Program-made: the position numbers and the translations under genes | In this document: positions 15,916-23,900 of the stretch, piece after piece | Layout of the letters: each line of letters starts with the position of its first letter | Position numbering within the stretch: the first letter of the stretch is position 1 | Notes under the pieces: generated by a model | Told to the model about the DNA's origin: nothing | The model's database searches: none | Seen by the model: only the letters and a program-made list of their open reading frames with translations | Source: an uncultured Collinsella sp. | Lineage (GTDB): Bacteria > Actinomycetota > Coriobacteriia > Coriobacteriales > Coriobacteriaceae | Assembly (NCBI GenBank): GCA_900542965.1 | Contig: UQPY01000012.1 | Coordinates: forward strand, 1-43,119 | DNA length: 43,119 nt | Direction of reading: 5' to 3'

Positions 15916-16878
15916 CTATAACGTAGCAAGAAGGTGCTCGGCAGCGCCGATGAGCGGCGCGTCACCCTCGAGAGAGCCGATGAGAATCGGCGTGTCCTGG
16001 AGCGGATCGAGCGCCTGGCTCGCATAGCCCTCGTGCACCGAATCCTTCCACGTCTGCGAACGCCAATCGGGACCCTGGTGGATCACACCGCCCGAAAGCA
16101 CGATGACCTCGGGGTCCAGGATGTTGGCAAGCGAGCCCAGGCTGGCGCCCAATGCAAAGCCGGCGTCATGGATGACCTCGGTCGCCTTTGCGTCGCCAGC
16201 ACGGCACAGGTCGTTCACGTCGCGGCCGACCGAGGGACGGCTGGGGTCGACACGACCGAAGCGCTCATCGTACATACGGCCAATCGAGGTGCCCGAAGCC
16301 ACCGACTCAAGATGGCCAGATCGACCGCAGGCGCAAGGAATGCCGGCAGCAGCAGAGCACTCGATATGGCCCATATGGCCGGCGGCACCGTGGAAGCCCT
16401 GCATCACGCGACCGTTCTCGACGTACGCGCCACCGATACCCGTTCCGATACCCAGGCACAACACGGAGAACTTGCCCTTGCCGACGCCCCAGTGAGCCTC
16501 GCCCAGGGCATGGGCCTGCACGTCGCCCACGACGGCAACAGGAAGGCCAAGGTCCTCGCGCAGGCGCGGCCCCAGCTGAACACCGGACCAGCCAGGCATG
16601 ATCTCGTTGGCATAGGCAATCGCGCCCGTCTTGGGGTCGACGACGCCGGCGGCGCCAATACCGACGCCGAGGACCTCGACGTCGGAATTTGCCTCGAGGG
16701 CGGCCTTGATGGAAGCCTCGATGCGCTGGAAGACCGCCTCGCCGCCCTCCTGGGCCTCAGTGGGAACCTCAGCTTCAAAGACCGGATGGGGCACGCTGCC
16801 ATCAGCCGGATACTCCATAATGGCAGTCGCAATCTTGGTGCCGCCGATATCGACGGAGCAAACGTACTTGTTCTCCAT
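15916..16878 (-). CDS. nanK: ROK family sugar kinase, probable N-acetylmannosamine kinase
   Basis: 320-residue ROK kinase. The N-terminal phosphate-binding loop is DIGGTK (10-15), the catalytic Asp119 lies in VVGDVQAHALGE, and GIGTGIGGAYV binds nucleotide. The zinc site is seen as GHIEC (His171) followed by PCACGRSGHLE. ROK kinases phosphorylate glucose, ManNAc, fructose or other sugars; the assignment to ManNAc (making ManNAc-6-P for NanE) rests on its place between nanA and nanE. I start at MENKYVCSVD, where AAGGAG lies six bases upstream; MFLSPKESD is in frame but lacks a site. Confidence 0.85.
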   Translation of the reverse strand: MENKYVCSVDIGGTKIATAIMEYPADGSVPHPVFEAEVPTEAQEGGEAVFQRIEASIKAALEANSDVEVLGVGIGAAGVVDPKTGAIAYANEIMPGWSGVQLGPRLREDLGLPVAVVGDVQAHALGEAHWGVGKGKFSVLCLGIGTGIGGAYVENGRVMQGFHGAAGHMGHIECSAAAGIPCACGRSGHLESVASGTSIGRMYDERFGRVDPSRPSVGRDVNDLCRAGDAKATEVIHDAGFALGASLGSLANILDPEVIVLSGGVIHQGPDWRSQTWKDSVHEGYASQALDPLQDTPILIGSLEGDAPLIGAAEHLLATL

Positions 16879-16976
16879 GTCGCTCTCCTTAGGAGATAAA
16901 AACAACTACAGGAAATGCGGTCGGAATTAACCCCGCCGCACGATAAAGGTTTCCCAGGTGCCCGAGATTGGGGTGA

Positions 16977-17018
16977 AAGCGGTCGGGCGTTGACCTAATG
17001 GGTCACGCCCGACCGCTT
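16977..17018 (-). terminator. Hairpin terminator after nanA
   Basis: A 13-bp perfect stem AAGCGGTCGGGCG/CGCCCGACCGCTT extended by a TGACC/GGTCA pair with one bulged base. Only a short T-run (CTTTC) follows on the minus strand. Flanking sequence (16948-16972 and 17019-17045) continues as an imperfect inverted repeat, making a near 100-base structure in the nanA-nanK gap. Confidence 0.65.
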
Positions 17019-17048
17019 GAGTCCCAAGGTTGGGTGCCTGGGGAAGCT

Positions 17049-17969
17049 TTACAGGAGACCGTTGTCCTGGAGGACCTTCTTAATCGCCTCGACGTTCTCG
17101 CCGGTCATGGCCTTCACCGGGCGCGGCATAGTCGGGCTGTCGAAGATGCCCATGAGGTTCATAGCGGTCTTGAAGGCACCGACGCCGCCGGCATAGCCCT
17201 GAACGCCCGAGGTGACATCCCAGATGTGGGAGATCTCGTTGAGGCGATCCTGCTCGGCCTTGACGGTAGCCCAGTCGCCGGCCTGAGCGGCCTTCCACTG
17301 ACGCACGTAGCCCTCGGGCTCAACGTTGGCGAGGCCCGGGACGGAGCCGTCGGCACCGCCAAGGTAAGCACCATCGACGACGACCTCGTGACCAGTGAGG
17401 ATGCTCATCGGGTGGCCGTTCTTCTCGTTCTCCTGAACGAGGTAGCGGAACGAGATGTCGTCACCCGAGGAGTCCTTAACGCCAGCCAGGACGCCCTCGG
17501 CGCCAAGCTTGGCAAGAAGCTTCCAGGGAAGCTTGGTGTGGACGCACACGGGAATGTCGTAAGCGAAGATGGGCAGGTCGAGCTCCTCGTGCAGGATGCG
17601 GAAGTGCTCCTCGACCTCGGTCATGCCCTGAAGGGCGTAGAACGGGCAGGTGGCGACAAGCGCGTCGGCGCCCAGCTCCTGAGCGACCTTACCGTGCTCG
17701 ATCATGCGCTCGGTCTCGGTATCGATGATGCCGACCAGGACGGGCACGCGGTGATCGACGATGCGAACGGCCTCGGCAATGATCTGGCGACGGCGCTCGT
17801 CGGTGGAGAAGACGACCTCGCCCGAGGAGCCCAGGAAGAACAGGCCATCGACGCCGGCATCGATCATGCGGTTGATGCTGCGCTCAAAGGAGGCAACGTC
17901 GAGCTGGTGATCTTCGGTATCGGGAACAACGACGGGAGGGATAACGCCAGTGAATTTCTGAGTTGCCAC
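17049..17969 (-). CDS. nanA: N-acetylneuraminate lyase/dihydrodipicolinate synthase family aldolase (probable NanA)
   Basis: 306-residue class I aldolase of the NAL/DHDPS family; expected to split sialic acid into ManNAc and pyruvate. The carboxylate-binding GSSGE is at 47-51, the active tyrosine is Tyr137 in AYDIP and the Schiff-base lysine is Lys165 in AGVKDSSGD. The usual YNxP motif reads YDIP here and GST/GTTGE reads GSSGE, so a relative acting on another 2-keto acid (for example a KDG-type aldolase) is possible. Context with NanK and NanE supports sialate. Start is a GTG with AAGGAG six bases upstream; the longer reading runs into the neighbouring gene. Confidence 0.82.
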   Translation of the reverse strand: MATQKFTGVIPPVVVPDTEDHQLDVASFERSINRMIDAGVDGLFFLGSSGEVVFSTDERRRQIIAEAVRIVDHRVPVLVGIIDTETERMIEHGKVAQELGADALVATCPFYALQGMTEVEEHFRILHEELDLPIFAYDIPVCVHTKLPWKLLAKLGAEGVLAGVKDSSGDDISFRYLVQENEKNGHPMSILTGHEVVVDGAYLGGADGSVPGLANVEPEGYVRQWKAAQAGDWATVKAEQDRLNEISHIWDVTSGVQGYAGGVGAFKTAMNLMGIFDSPTMPRPVKAMTGENVEAIKKVLQDNGLL

Positions 17970-18037
17970 AAGAATCTCCTTAGCTGTCTGGCGGGCGACC
18001 CCATGCCGCCCACTCTTGTTGGCAGTGTCCAGGCCGT

Positions 18038-18889
18038 CTAGGCCAAAGAACACGGGTAGAACGTTTGGTTAAAGAAGTAGACGACTTCGTTTTCGAACGC
18101 GTTGATGCGCTCGTGAGCGTATTTGGCATAGATGATATGCCTCCGGTCGCACTCAAGACCGTTGAATACGGCAAACTGCCCCTTGGGATCGCTTAAGGAA
18201 TCCATGAGCGATGTACCCATGAGCACCGAGCCGCGCACCCGAGCCGACAGCGCCTCAAGGCCGCCAGGGAGCGGATTGGCAATCGCCGTGCAAGCGAGCC
18301 CTCGCCCGTCCAGCGCGGAAACCGCCAGTGCGATGCCGCCGCCTAGGCCCTCGCCCCACGCAAAGATGCGGTCCGGGTCGATACCATCGAGATCGCGCGC
18401 AACCTTCGCCATCGCGCAACCCCAGTGGACGCGCTCGACAAAAGCGGGCGAAGCAATCCCCCGCTGTAGGTCACCTGCGCCAACGACATCGTCATCCAAA
18501 GCGAGGACGGCGTACCCCATGGCCACAAATCTCGTCATGTGATGCCACCCACGCACGGGTCGGTCGACGTCATGGAACATCAGGCACAGCGGCACGCGCT
18601 CGGATACCCGGACACGGCCGACGGGCTCAATCAAACGAGCATGGACCACGTCCGTGCCGAGCTCAAAGGAAACCTCCGAGTAACGGGCACAGGGATTGCC
18701 AAAGTCAATCGCCGTAATGGTCAGGCCTTGAATCTCAAGGTTCGAGGCGCATGTCTCCAAATCAGAAACATCTGCCTGGGCATCACCGTGCCAGCCCCGA
18801 TATTCGGCAAGCCTTGACGAAACCGTTCCGGGAATCTCCGCAAGCCCGGGGACAATTAGCTCGTCGACATTGCTCTCGCACTTAGACAT
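18038..18889 (-). CDS. Acetyl-xylan-esterase-like protein lacking the catalytic serine
   Basis: 283-residue alpha/beta-hydrolase related to the neighbouring 325-residue esterase. Aligned by eye, GTSLMDSLSDPKGQFAVFN matches GTGTADIVCPPATQFAVYN of the neighbour, giving Asp230, and YAHERINAFEN matches FGHEEIQDFDD, giving His259. The nucleophile elbow, GASQGGG in the neighbour, reads GEGLGGG here, with Glu180 (codon GAG) in place of serine. The N-terminal region is also shortened. It may be a pseudo-enzyme, a binding partner, or use other chemistry. It overlaps the upstream esterase gene by eight bases, so both are made together. Confidence 0.75.
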   Translation of the reverse strand: MSKCESNVDELIVPGLAEIPGTVSSRLAEYRGWHGDAQADVSDLETCASNLEIQGLTITAIDFGNPCARYSEVSFELGTDVVHARLIEPVGRVRVSERVPLCLMFHDVDRPVRGWHHMTRFVAMGYAVLALDDDVVGAGDLQRGIASPAFVERVHWGCAMAKVARDLDGIDPDRIFAWGEGLGGGIALAVSALDGRGLACTAIANPLPGGLEALSARVRGSVLMGTSLMDSLSDPKGQFAVFNGLECDRRHIIYAKYAHERINAFENEVVYFFNQTFYPCSLA

Positions 18890-19859
18890 GAGCTTTCCCT
18901 CCCTCGCAGAAAAACGGAATGATCATATCGTCAAAGTCCTGAATCTCCTCGTGGCCAAAGCCCTCAAAGAACTCGTGGCGCTTCTCGCAGGAGAGGTTGT
19001 TGTACACCGCAAACTGCGTCGCCGGCGGGCAGACGATATCGGCCGTGCCCGTGCCAAACAGCACGGGGCACGTAACCATGGGGGCGAAATTCTTGGAATC
19101 GAAGTACGCCAGTTTGGCATAGGCTTCCTCGATACGAGTCGAATCCTCGTCAAACCAGCGAGACCAATAGCGCAGGCCCTCGTAGGCAATGTCGTCGGCA
19201 TCCAAATCCCAGACCAAGCGGAAATCCGACAGGAAGGGATAGAGGATGGCGGCGCGATTGATAAGCTCGCTGTTAAGTGCACAGGTCGCAATGCCCAAAC
19301 CGCCGCCCTGCGACGCGCCGTTCACAAACACACGGGCAAGATCGATGCCCTCAAGCTCGCGAACGATGCGGCACAGGATGCGAATATCTTGGTGCAAGCG
19401 GACATAGTAGAGGTTGGCCGGATCGCCGTCGATACCGGCGACAATATGGCCCGCGACCGTCGTACCCTCAAATCCGCCAATATCCTCGGAGGGACCGCCC
19501 TGACCAGGACAGTCAAGCGCGATGAGCGACATGCCCATGCCCGCAAACGACGCCTGCTCAAACCAGCTGCGGCTTGCACCCGGATACCCATGGAACTGAA
19601 GTACCAATGGCACGGGCTCGTCCGAGACGGGTTTAAGGTACTTGGCATGCAGGCGAGCGCCACACATGCCGGTATACCAGAGGTCGAAAAGCTGGCAGGT
19701 CACGGCATCGGTGACCGATGCCGTCTCGATCGCATAGTCAAGCCCGACGGCGTCGGCCTCGGCCATGCGGTCCTTCCAAAAGAGATCGAAATCTGATGGA
19801 CGGGGCATGGCGCCTCGATATTCACCAAATTGATGTTGCAGCTCCTGAGCACTTGGCAT
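18882..19859 (-). CDS. Acetyl-xylan esterase family (AXE1) hydrolase, possible sialate O-acetylesterase
   Basis: 325-residue cytosolic alpha/beta-hydrolase (no signal peptide). The oxyanion region LVLQFHGYPGASRSW, the nucleophile Ser183 in NGASQGGG, Asp274 in GTGTADIVCPP and His303 in GFGHEEI form a full triad. Members of this family deacetylate xylo-oligosaccharides, cephalosporin C and other acetyl esters. In this operon, removal of O-acetyl groups from imported sialic acid is the natural guess, but not proven. I start at MPSAQELQHQF; an in-frame TTG five codons upstream is less likely. It follows the transporter ATPase after an 80-bp gap with a hairpin. Confidence 0.82.
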   Translation of the reverse strand: MPSAQELQHQFGEYRGAMPRPSDFDLFWKDRMAEADAVGLDYAIETASVTDAVTCQLFDLWYTGMCGARLHAKYLKPVSDEPVPLVLQFHGYPGASRSWFEQASFAGMGMSLIALDCPGQGGPSEDIGGFEGTTVAGHIVAGIDGDPANLYYVRLHQDIRILCRIVRELEGIDLARVFVNGASQGGGLGIATCALNSELINRAAILYPFLSDFRLVWDLDADDIAYEGLRYWSRWFDEDSTRIEEAYAKLAYFDSKNFAPMVTCPVLFGTGTADIVCPPATQFAVYNNLSCEKRHEFFEGFGHEEIQDFDDMIIPFFCEGGKAHV

Positions 19860-19895
19860 GGCTCGTGAACCCAACCTTTCGAAATCGCAACGGAG

Positions 19896-19923
19896 GTGCG
19901 CCCGGCAAGGGAACCGGGCGCAC
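19896..19923 (-). promoter_or_regulatory. Intercistronic stem-loop between transporter and esterase genes
   Basis: A perfect 10-bp stem GTGCGCCCGG/CCGGGCGCAC with an 8-base loop, with no T-run on the minus strand. It probably marks an mRNA processing or partial termination point between the ABC transporter genes and the enzyme genes. Confidence 0.6.
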
Positions 19924-19939
19924 GGGAGGGAAAGCGAGA

Positions 19940-20767
19940 CTACTCGCCGAGCTTGGGATGCAGCAGCGACGGTGCAGCGCCGAGCAGCATCTTGGTGTAG
20001 GGGTCCTGGGGGTGCTGGAAGACCTGCTTGGCCTCGCCCTGCTCGACGATCTTGCCGCCATTCATAACGATGATGTCATCAGAGATATAGCGGACCGTCT
20101 GGATGTCATGGCTGATGAACACCATGGCCAGGCCGAGCTCCTTCTTAAGGTCGGTCAGCAGGTTCAGAATCTGCGCGCGGACCGAAACGTCCAGAGCCGA
20201 GGTGGGCTCGTCGGCGATGATGGCATCGGGGTTCAGCGACAGGGCACGGGCAATTGCGACGCGCTGGCGCTGGCCGCCCGAAAGCTGGCCGGGAAGAACC
20301 TCAGCGGCAGAGCTGGGCAGACCGGTGAGCTCCAAGAGCTCCTTGACGCGCTTCTCCTGCTCGGCCTCGGTACCCAGGTTGTGGACGCGCATGGGGTCGA
20401 GCAGTTGCTCGCGAACGACCATGCGGGGGTTGAGCGCCGTGGCCGGGTTCTGGAACACGACCGAGATAACGCGACCCATGTGGCGACGGTCCTCGGCGGT
20501 ACGTTTGGTAACGTCCTTGCCCTTAAAGTAGACCTTGCCGCTCGTGGGGGCCTGCAGGCCGCACATGACGTTGGCGGTGGTGGACTTACCGCAACCGGAC
20601 TCGCCGACGATGCCGATCGTCTGACCGGGCATGAGCTTAATCGTTACACCCTGGACGGCGTGAACCAGGTTAGGGTGGAGAATCGAACCGGTACGGGTCC
20701 TAAAGGTGACGTGGACGTCATCAAGGAAGATGATCGGCTCGACGCCGTTGACTGCGGTCTCGCTCAT
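19940..20767 (-). CDS. Peptide-type (DppF-like) ABC transporter ATP-binding protein, predicted sialic-acid importer
   Basis: 275-residue ABC ATPase. Walker A GESGCGKST, Q-loop VFQNPATALNP, signature LSGGQRQR, Walker B AIIADE and the switch histidine in SHDIQTVRYISDD are all present. It ends soon after DPYTKMLLGAAPSLL and so lacks the cysteine-bearing oligopeptide-transporter C-terminal extension that OppF in this window has. Its ATG directly follows the stop of the permease-ATPase fusion gene (zero spacing). It would pair with the fused ATPase domain to drive the importer. Confidence 0.9.
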   Translation of the reverse strand: MSETAVNGVEPIIFLDDVHVTFRTRTGSILHPNLVHAVQGVTIKLMPGQTIGIVGESGCGKSTTANVMCGLQAPTSGKVYFKGKDVTKRTAEDRRHMGRVISVVFQNPATALNPRMVVREQLLDPMRVHNLGTEAEQEKRVKELLELTGLPSSAAEVLPGQLSGGQRQRVAIARALSLNPDAIIADEPTSALDVSVRAQILNLLTDLKKELGLAMVFISHDIQTVRYISDDIIVMNGGKIVEQGEAKQVFQHPQDPYTKMLLGAAPSLLHPKLGE

Positions 20768-22783
20768 CTACATCACCTCCGCGTGAGGGGTCAAACCATT
20801 TGCCTTGAGCACCTCGTCGGGGAGCTCGGAATAGAAGTGCTCGGTGCCGGGAACGCGCTTGAAGACCGGACGGGTGTCCAGGCCAATACGCGGATGGCTC
20901 GAGCGGGGCGCGAAGCGATCGCCCTTGGGGAAATCGCGCGGGCTCGGAACGGCGCCGGGCACCTGGTGAAGGCGGCCCGAACCGCTCTCGATGGACAGAA
21001 CGGAACCCAGAAGACCGCGGGTGTACTCGTGAATCGGGTTGGTGAGCAGCTCCTTGGTGGGCGCCTGCTCGATAACCTGACCGGCGTACATAACCGTGAT
21101 GTTATGGGCGACCTCGGCGACCAGCGCCAGGTCGTGCGAGACGAAGATCATGGCAAAGCCGAGCTTGGCCTGAAGGTCGTTGAGCAGCTTGATGACCTGC
21201 TTCTGGACGGTAACGTCCAGAGCGGTCGTGGGCTCGTCGCAGATGACCAGCTTGGGGTCGCGGGTAAGGGCCATAGCGATCAGGACACGCTGACGCTGGC
21301 CGCCGGAAAGCTCGTGCGGATAGCTCTCGAGCGTGCGCTTGGGATCGAGGCCGACGAGCTCCAGGAGCTCCTCGGCGCTGCGGGTTCCGCCGCGCTTGGT
21401 GAGCTGCTTCATCTGGGCAGAGATGAGCATGGAGGGGTTGAGCGAGGACAGGGCGTCCTGATAGACCATAGCGATATCGGTACCGCGCAGGCCGAACCAC
21501 TCCTTCTTGCTCATCTTGAGCAGGTCACGGCCCTCCCAGAGGACCTCGCCGGAAAGGTGCTCGTCCTCATCGGTCAGGCCCATGATGGCCAGCGTGGTGA
21601 TGGACTTACCGCAACCGGACTCGCCCACCAGGCCCATAGTCTGGCCAGGACGGACGTCAAAGTTGACATGGTCGACGACGTTGATATCGCCGTGGTGCTC
21701 AAACTGGATGCAGAAATCGCGGACCGAAAGGATCGGTTCGACAGACTCGTCGGGCACATGGCGATCGTCACGCTTGAGCTCGACATCGCGCAGGGCGCCA
21801 AGGCGAGCGGAGAGGGACTGGGCTTGCTCCTTATAGGCGCGAACGGGGTCGGAGACCAGCAGGTCGGCCTCGCGGCGCTTGGAGGAATCGGTCGGATCCA
21901 GGGCGGCGGAGGGAGCAGCGGCCATGGCGTCGGTAATGCCCTCGGAGAGGATGTTGAGCGCCAGGCAGGTGATCATGATGGCCAGGCCCGGGAACAGCGC
22001 CTGCCACCAACGGCCGGCGAGCACGCCGCCGCGGGCGTCGGCGAGGATGTTGCCCCAGGTGGCGGTGGGCTCCTGGATACCAGCGCCGATGAAGGTCAGC
22101 GAGGCCTCGAAGATGATGGCGTCGGCGACCAGGGTAACGGTGAAGACCATGATCGGGGCGATGCAGTTACGCAGAACATGCTTGATCAAAATCCACGGAG
22201 CCTTGGCGCCGGAAACGATGACCGCGCGGACATAGTCCTCGCCGTACTCGGACACGATGTTGGCGCGCACGATACGGGCAATCTGCGGAGTGTACATAAA
22301 GCCGATGGCGAAGATGATCGACGGCACGGAGTTGCCCAGGATGGAGACGAAGACGGCCGCGAGGGCGATGCCCGGGATGGACATGATGATGTCCAAGATA
22401 CGCATAATCGTCTCAGAGACGGCCTTGCGCGAAACCGCTGCAAGGGCGCCCACGACCGAGCCGCAGACCAGAGCCATGGCAGTGGCGCCAAAGCCGATAA
22501 TCAGCGAGTAACGACCACCGTAGAGCATACGCGACAGAATATCGCGACCCTTATCGTCGGTACCGAAGATAAATCCGTTGCCGGGAGCCTGGCGAGCCGT
22601 AAAGATCTCGACCGGGCTATAGGGGGCAAGAAGGGGCGCCAGAATCGCAGTCAGGGCGACCAGCACCAGCACGACGGCGGCAATCTTAGAAGACAGCGTC
22701 ATCTTCTTCCAGCCACCGAGCTTGAGCCCCTTGGAGGCAGCCTTCTCGAGCTGCTCGGTTTGCTTCTCTCGAATCTTTACCAT
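20768..22783 (-). CDS. Fused ABC permease (DppC-like) and ATP-binding protein (DppD-like)
   Basis: 671-residue fusion. Residues about 30-290 form a DppC-type permease (FGTDDKGRDILSRMLYG at about 73-89; coupling loop SGAKAPWILIKHVLRN at about 191-206). A charged linker spans about 295-345. Residues about 347-600 are an ABC ATPase (Walker A GESGCGKS 387-394, signature LSGGQRQR 492-499, Walker B LVICDE 512-517, His550). The C-terminal extension has GDRFAPRSSHP where OppD-type proteins carry GCxFxPRCP, so the cysteine cluster is lost. I recall this fused arrangement from PepT-family sialic-acid importers, which fits the nan genes downstream. Confidence 0.93.
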   Translation of the reverse strand: MVKIREKQTEQLEKAASKGLKLGGWKKMTLSSKIAAVVLVLVALTAILAPLLAPYSPVEIFTARQAPGNGFIFGTDDKGRDILSRMLYGGRYSLIIGFGATAMALVCGSVVGALAAVSRKAVSETIMRILDIIMSIPGIALAAVFVSILGNSVPSIIFAIGFMYTPQIARIVRANIVSEYGEDYVRAVIVSGAKAPWILIKHVLRNCIAPIMVFTVTLVADAIIFEASLTFIGAGIQEPTATWGNILADARGGVLAGRWWQALFPGLAIMITCLALNILSEGITDAMAAAPSAALDPTDSSKRREADLLVSDPVRAYKEQAQSLSARLGALRDVELKRDDRHVPDESVEPILSVRDFCIQFEHHGDINVVDHVNFDVRPGQTMGLVGESGCGKSITTLAIMGLTDEDEHLSGEVLWEGRDLLKMSKKEWFGLRGTDIAMVYQDALSSLNPSMLISAQMKQLTKRGGTRSAEELLELVGLDPKRTLESYPHELSGGQRQRVLIAMALTRDPKLVICDEPTTALDVTVQKQVIKLLNDLQAKLGFAMIFVSHDLALVAEVAHNITVMYAGQVIEQAPTKELLTNPIHEYTRGLLGSVLSIESGSGRLHQVPGAVPSPRDFPKGDRFAPRSSHPRIGLDTRPVFKRVPGTEHFYSELPDEVLKANGLTPHAEVM

Positions 22784-22786
22784 AAT

Positions 22787-23743
22787 CTACACCGTCCTGA
22801 TGCGCGGGTTGATGAGCAGGTAGAGCATGTCAACCACGATGTTGATGATGATGAAGGCAAGAGCAACGACGATAACGACGCCCTGAACCAGGTTCGCCTC
22901 GTTGCCCTGAACGCCCTGCAGAATCGCGGTGCCCATGCCGGGGAGGTTGAAGATAACCTCGATGACGACGGCGCCGCCCATAAGGTAACCGATCTTAAGA
23001 CCGAGGGTGGTGACCGGGGTGATCAGCGCATTGCGAAGAACGTTGATGCCGACGACGACCTTCTCGGGAACGCCGGCGCCGCGAGCCATACGGACATAAT
23101 CCTTGTCGAGCTCCTCGACCATGGCGGTACGCACGATACGAGTCATCTGGCCCGTCAGCGGAAATGCCAAGGCGATAGCGGGCATGATCATACGTCCCAG
23201 ATAGCCAACCGGATTCGTGGTGAAGTGAGGCAAAGCACCCGATGCCGGGAGCACCTTAAGGTAGGAAGAGAACAGCAGGATCAACAGAACGGCAAGCCAG
23301 AACGACGGGGTTGCCAAGCCGGCGATGGAAAAGACGCGGATCACTTGGTCCGGCCATTTGTCGCGATACAGTGCCGCGATGACGCCGAGCAAAAACGAAA
23401 CGACTGCACCGATGGCAAGACCGATGAAGGTCAGCTGCATCGTGACGGGCAGGGCCGTGGAGATGCGCTTGGCAACGGAGTTGCGAGCAGCACCATAGGT
23501 GCCCATGTCGCCATGGATCAAATCGCCCATATAGCGCACGTAGCGCACGGGCCAGGGGTCGTCCAGACCATACTTCTCATGGTACTCGGCAACCGCCTCG
23601 GGCGAGGCACCGTCACCCAACGCCGTGTAGGCGGGGTCGGTCTTGGAGAACGACATAAGGAAGAACACCAGGACGGTGACGCCCAATGCCATGATCGGCA
23701 GCGCCACAAGACGCCTTCCAATCAAACGTAGCAAGTTGTTCAC
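22787..23743 (-). CDS. Peptide-type (DppB-like) ABC transporter permease, predicted sialic-acid importer
   Basis: 318-residue membrane permease. The first helix is at about residues 10-30 (LVALPIMALGVTVLVFFLMS). It carries a typical DppB loop (KYGLDDPWPVRYVRYMGDLIHGDMG) and the coupling loop MARGAGVPEKVVVGINVLRNAL. I place the start at a GTG (VNNLLRLIGRR) because AGGGGAG lies five bases upstream; the longer reading MVLPTKERGE has no site. Second gene of the operon, three bases before the fusion gene. Confidence 0.9.
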   Translation of the reverse strand: MNNLLRLIGRRLVALPIMALGVTVLVFFLMSFSKTDPAYTALGDGASPEAVAEYHEKYGLDDPWPVRYVRYMGDLIHGDMGTYGAARNSVAKRISTALPVTMQLTFIGLAIGAVVSFLLGVIAALYRDKWPDQVIRVFSIAGLATPSFWLAVLLILLFSSYLKVLPASGALPHFTTNPVGYLGRMIMPAIALAFPLTGQMTRIVRTAMVEELDKDYVRMARGAGVPEKVVVGINVLRNALITPVTTLGLKIGYLMGGAVVIEVIFNLPGMGTAILQGVQGNEANLVQGVVIVVALAFIIINIVVDMLYLLINPRIRTV

Positions 23744-23783
23744 GTTCTCTCCCCTTTCTTTTGTCGGTAGGACCAACTGGTAT

Positions 23784-23838
23784 ATGAGTACGGATACTCA
23801 TTACAAGACCCGAGCGACATCGTTGCCGCCCGGGTCTT
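23784..23838 (-). promoter_or_regulatory. Paired stem-loops between binding-protein and permease genes
   Basis: A 15-bp stem (23805-23819 with 23824-23838, two G-U pairs in the RNA) and a 7-bp hairpin ATGAGTA/TACTCAT (23784-23801) lie in the gap after the solute-binding-protein gene. No T-run follows on the minus strand. As in the opp operon, it probably stabilises the upstream message or attenuates transcription so that the binding protein is made in excess. Confidence 0.62.
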
Positions 23839-23900
23839 TGTTTCAACTATGAGGATACGGTCCCAACGACCGACATCCTGCATACAGACTCAAGCGAGTC

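Noticed and set aside
19718..23731. 1337-residue plus-strand open frame
   Set aside because: It is the antisense shadow of the transporter operon; the sequence is low-complexity (rich in D, G, H, L, V) and the minus-strand genes have clear motifs.
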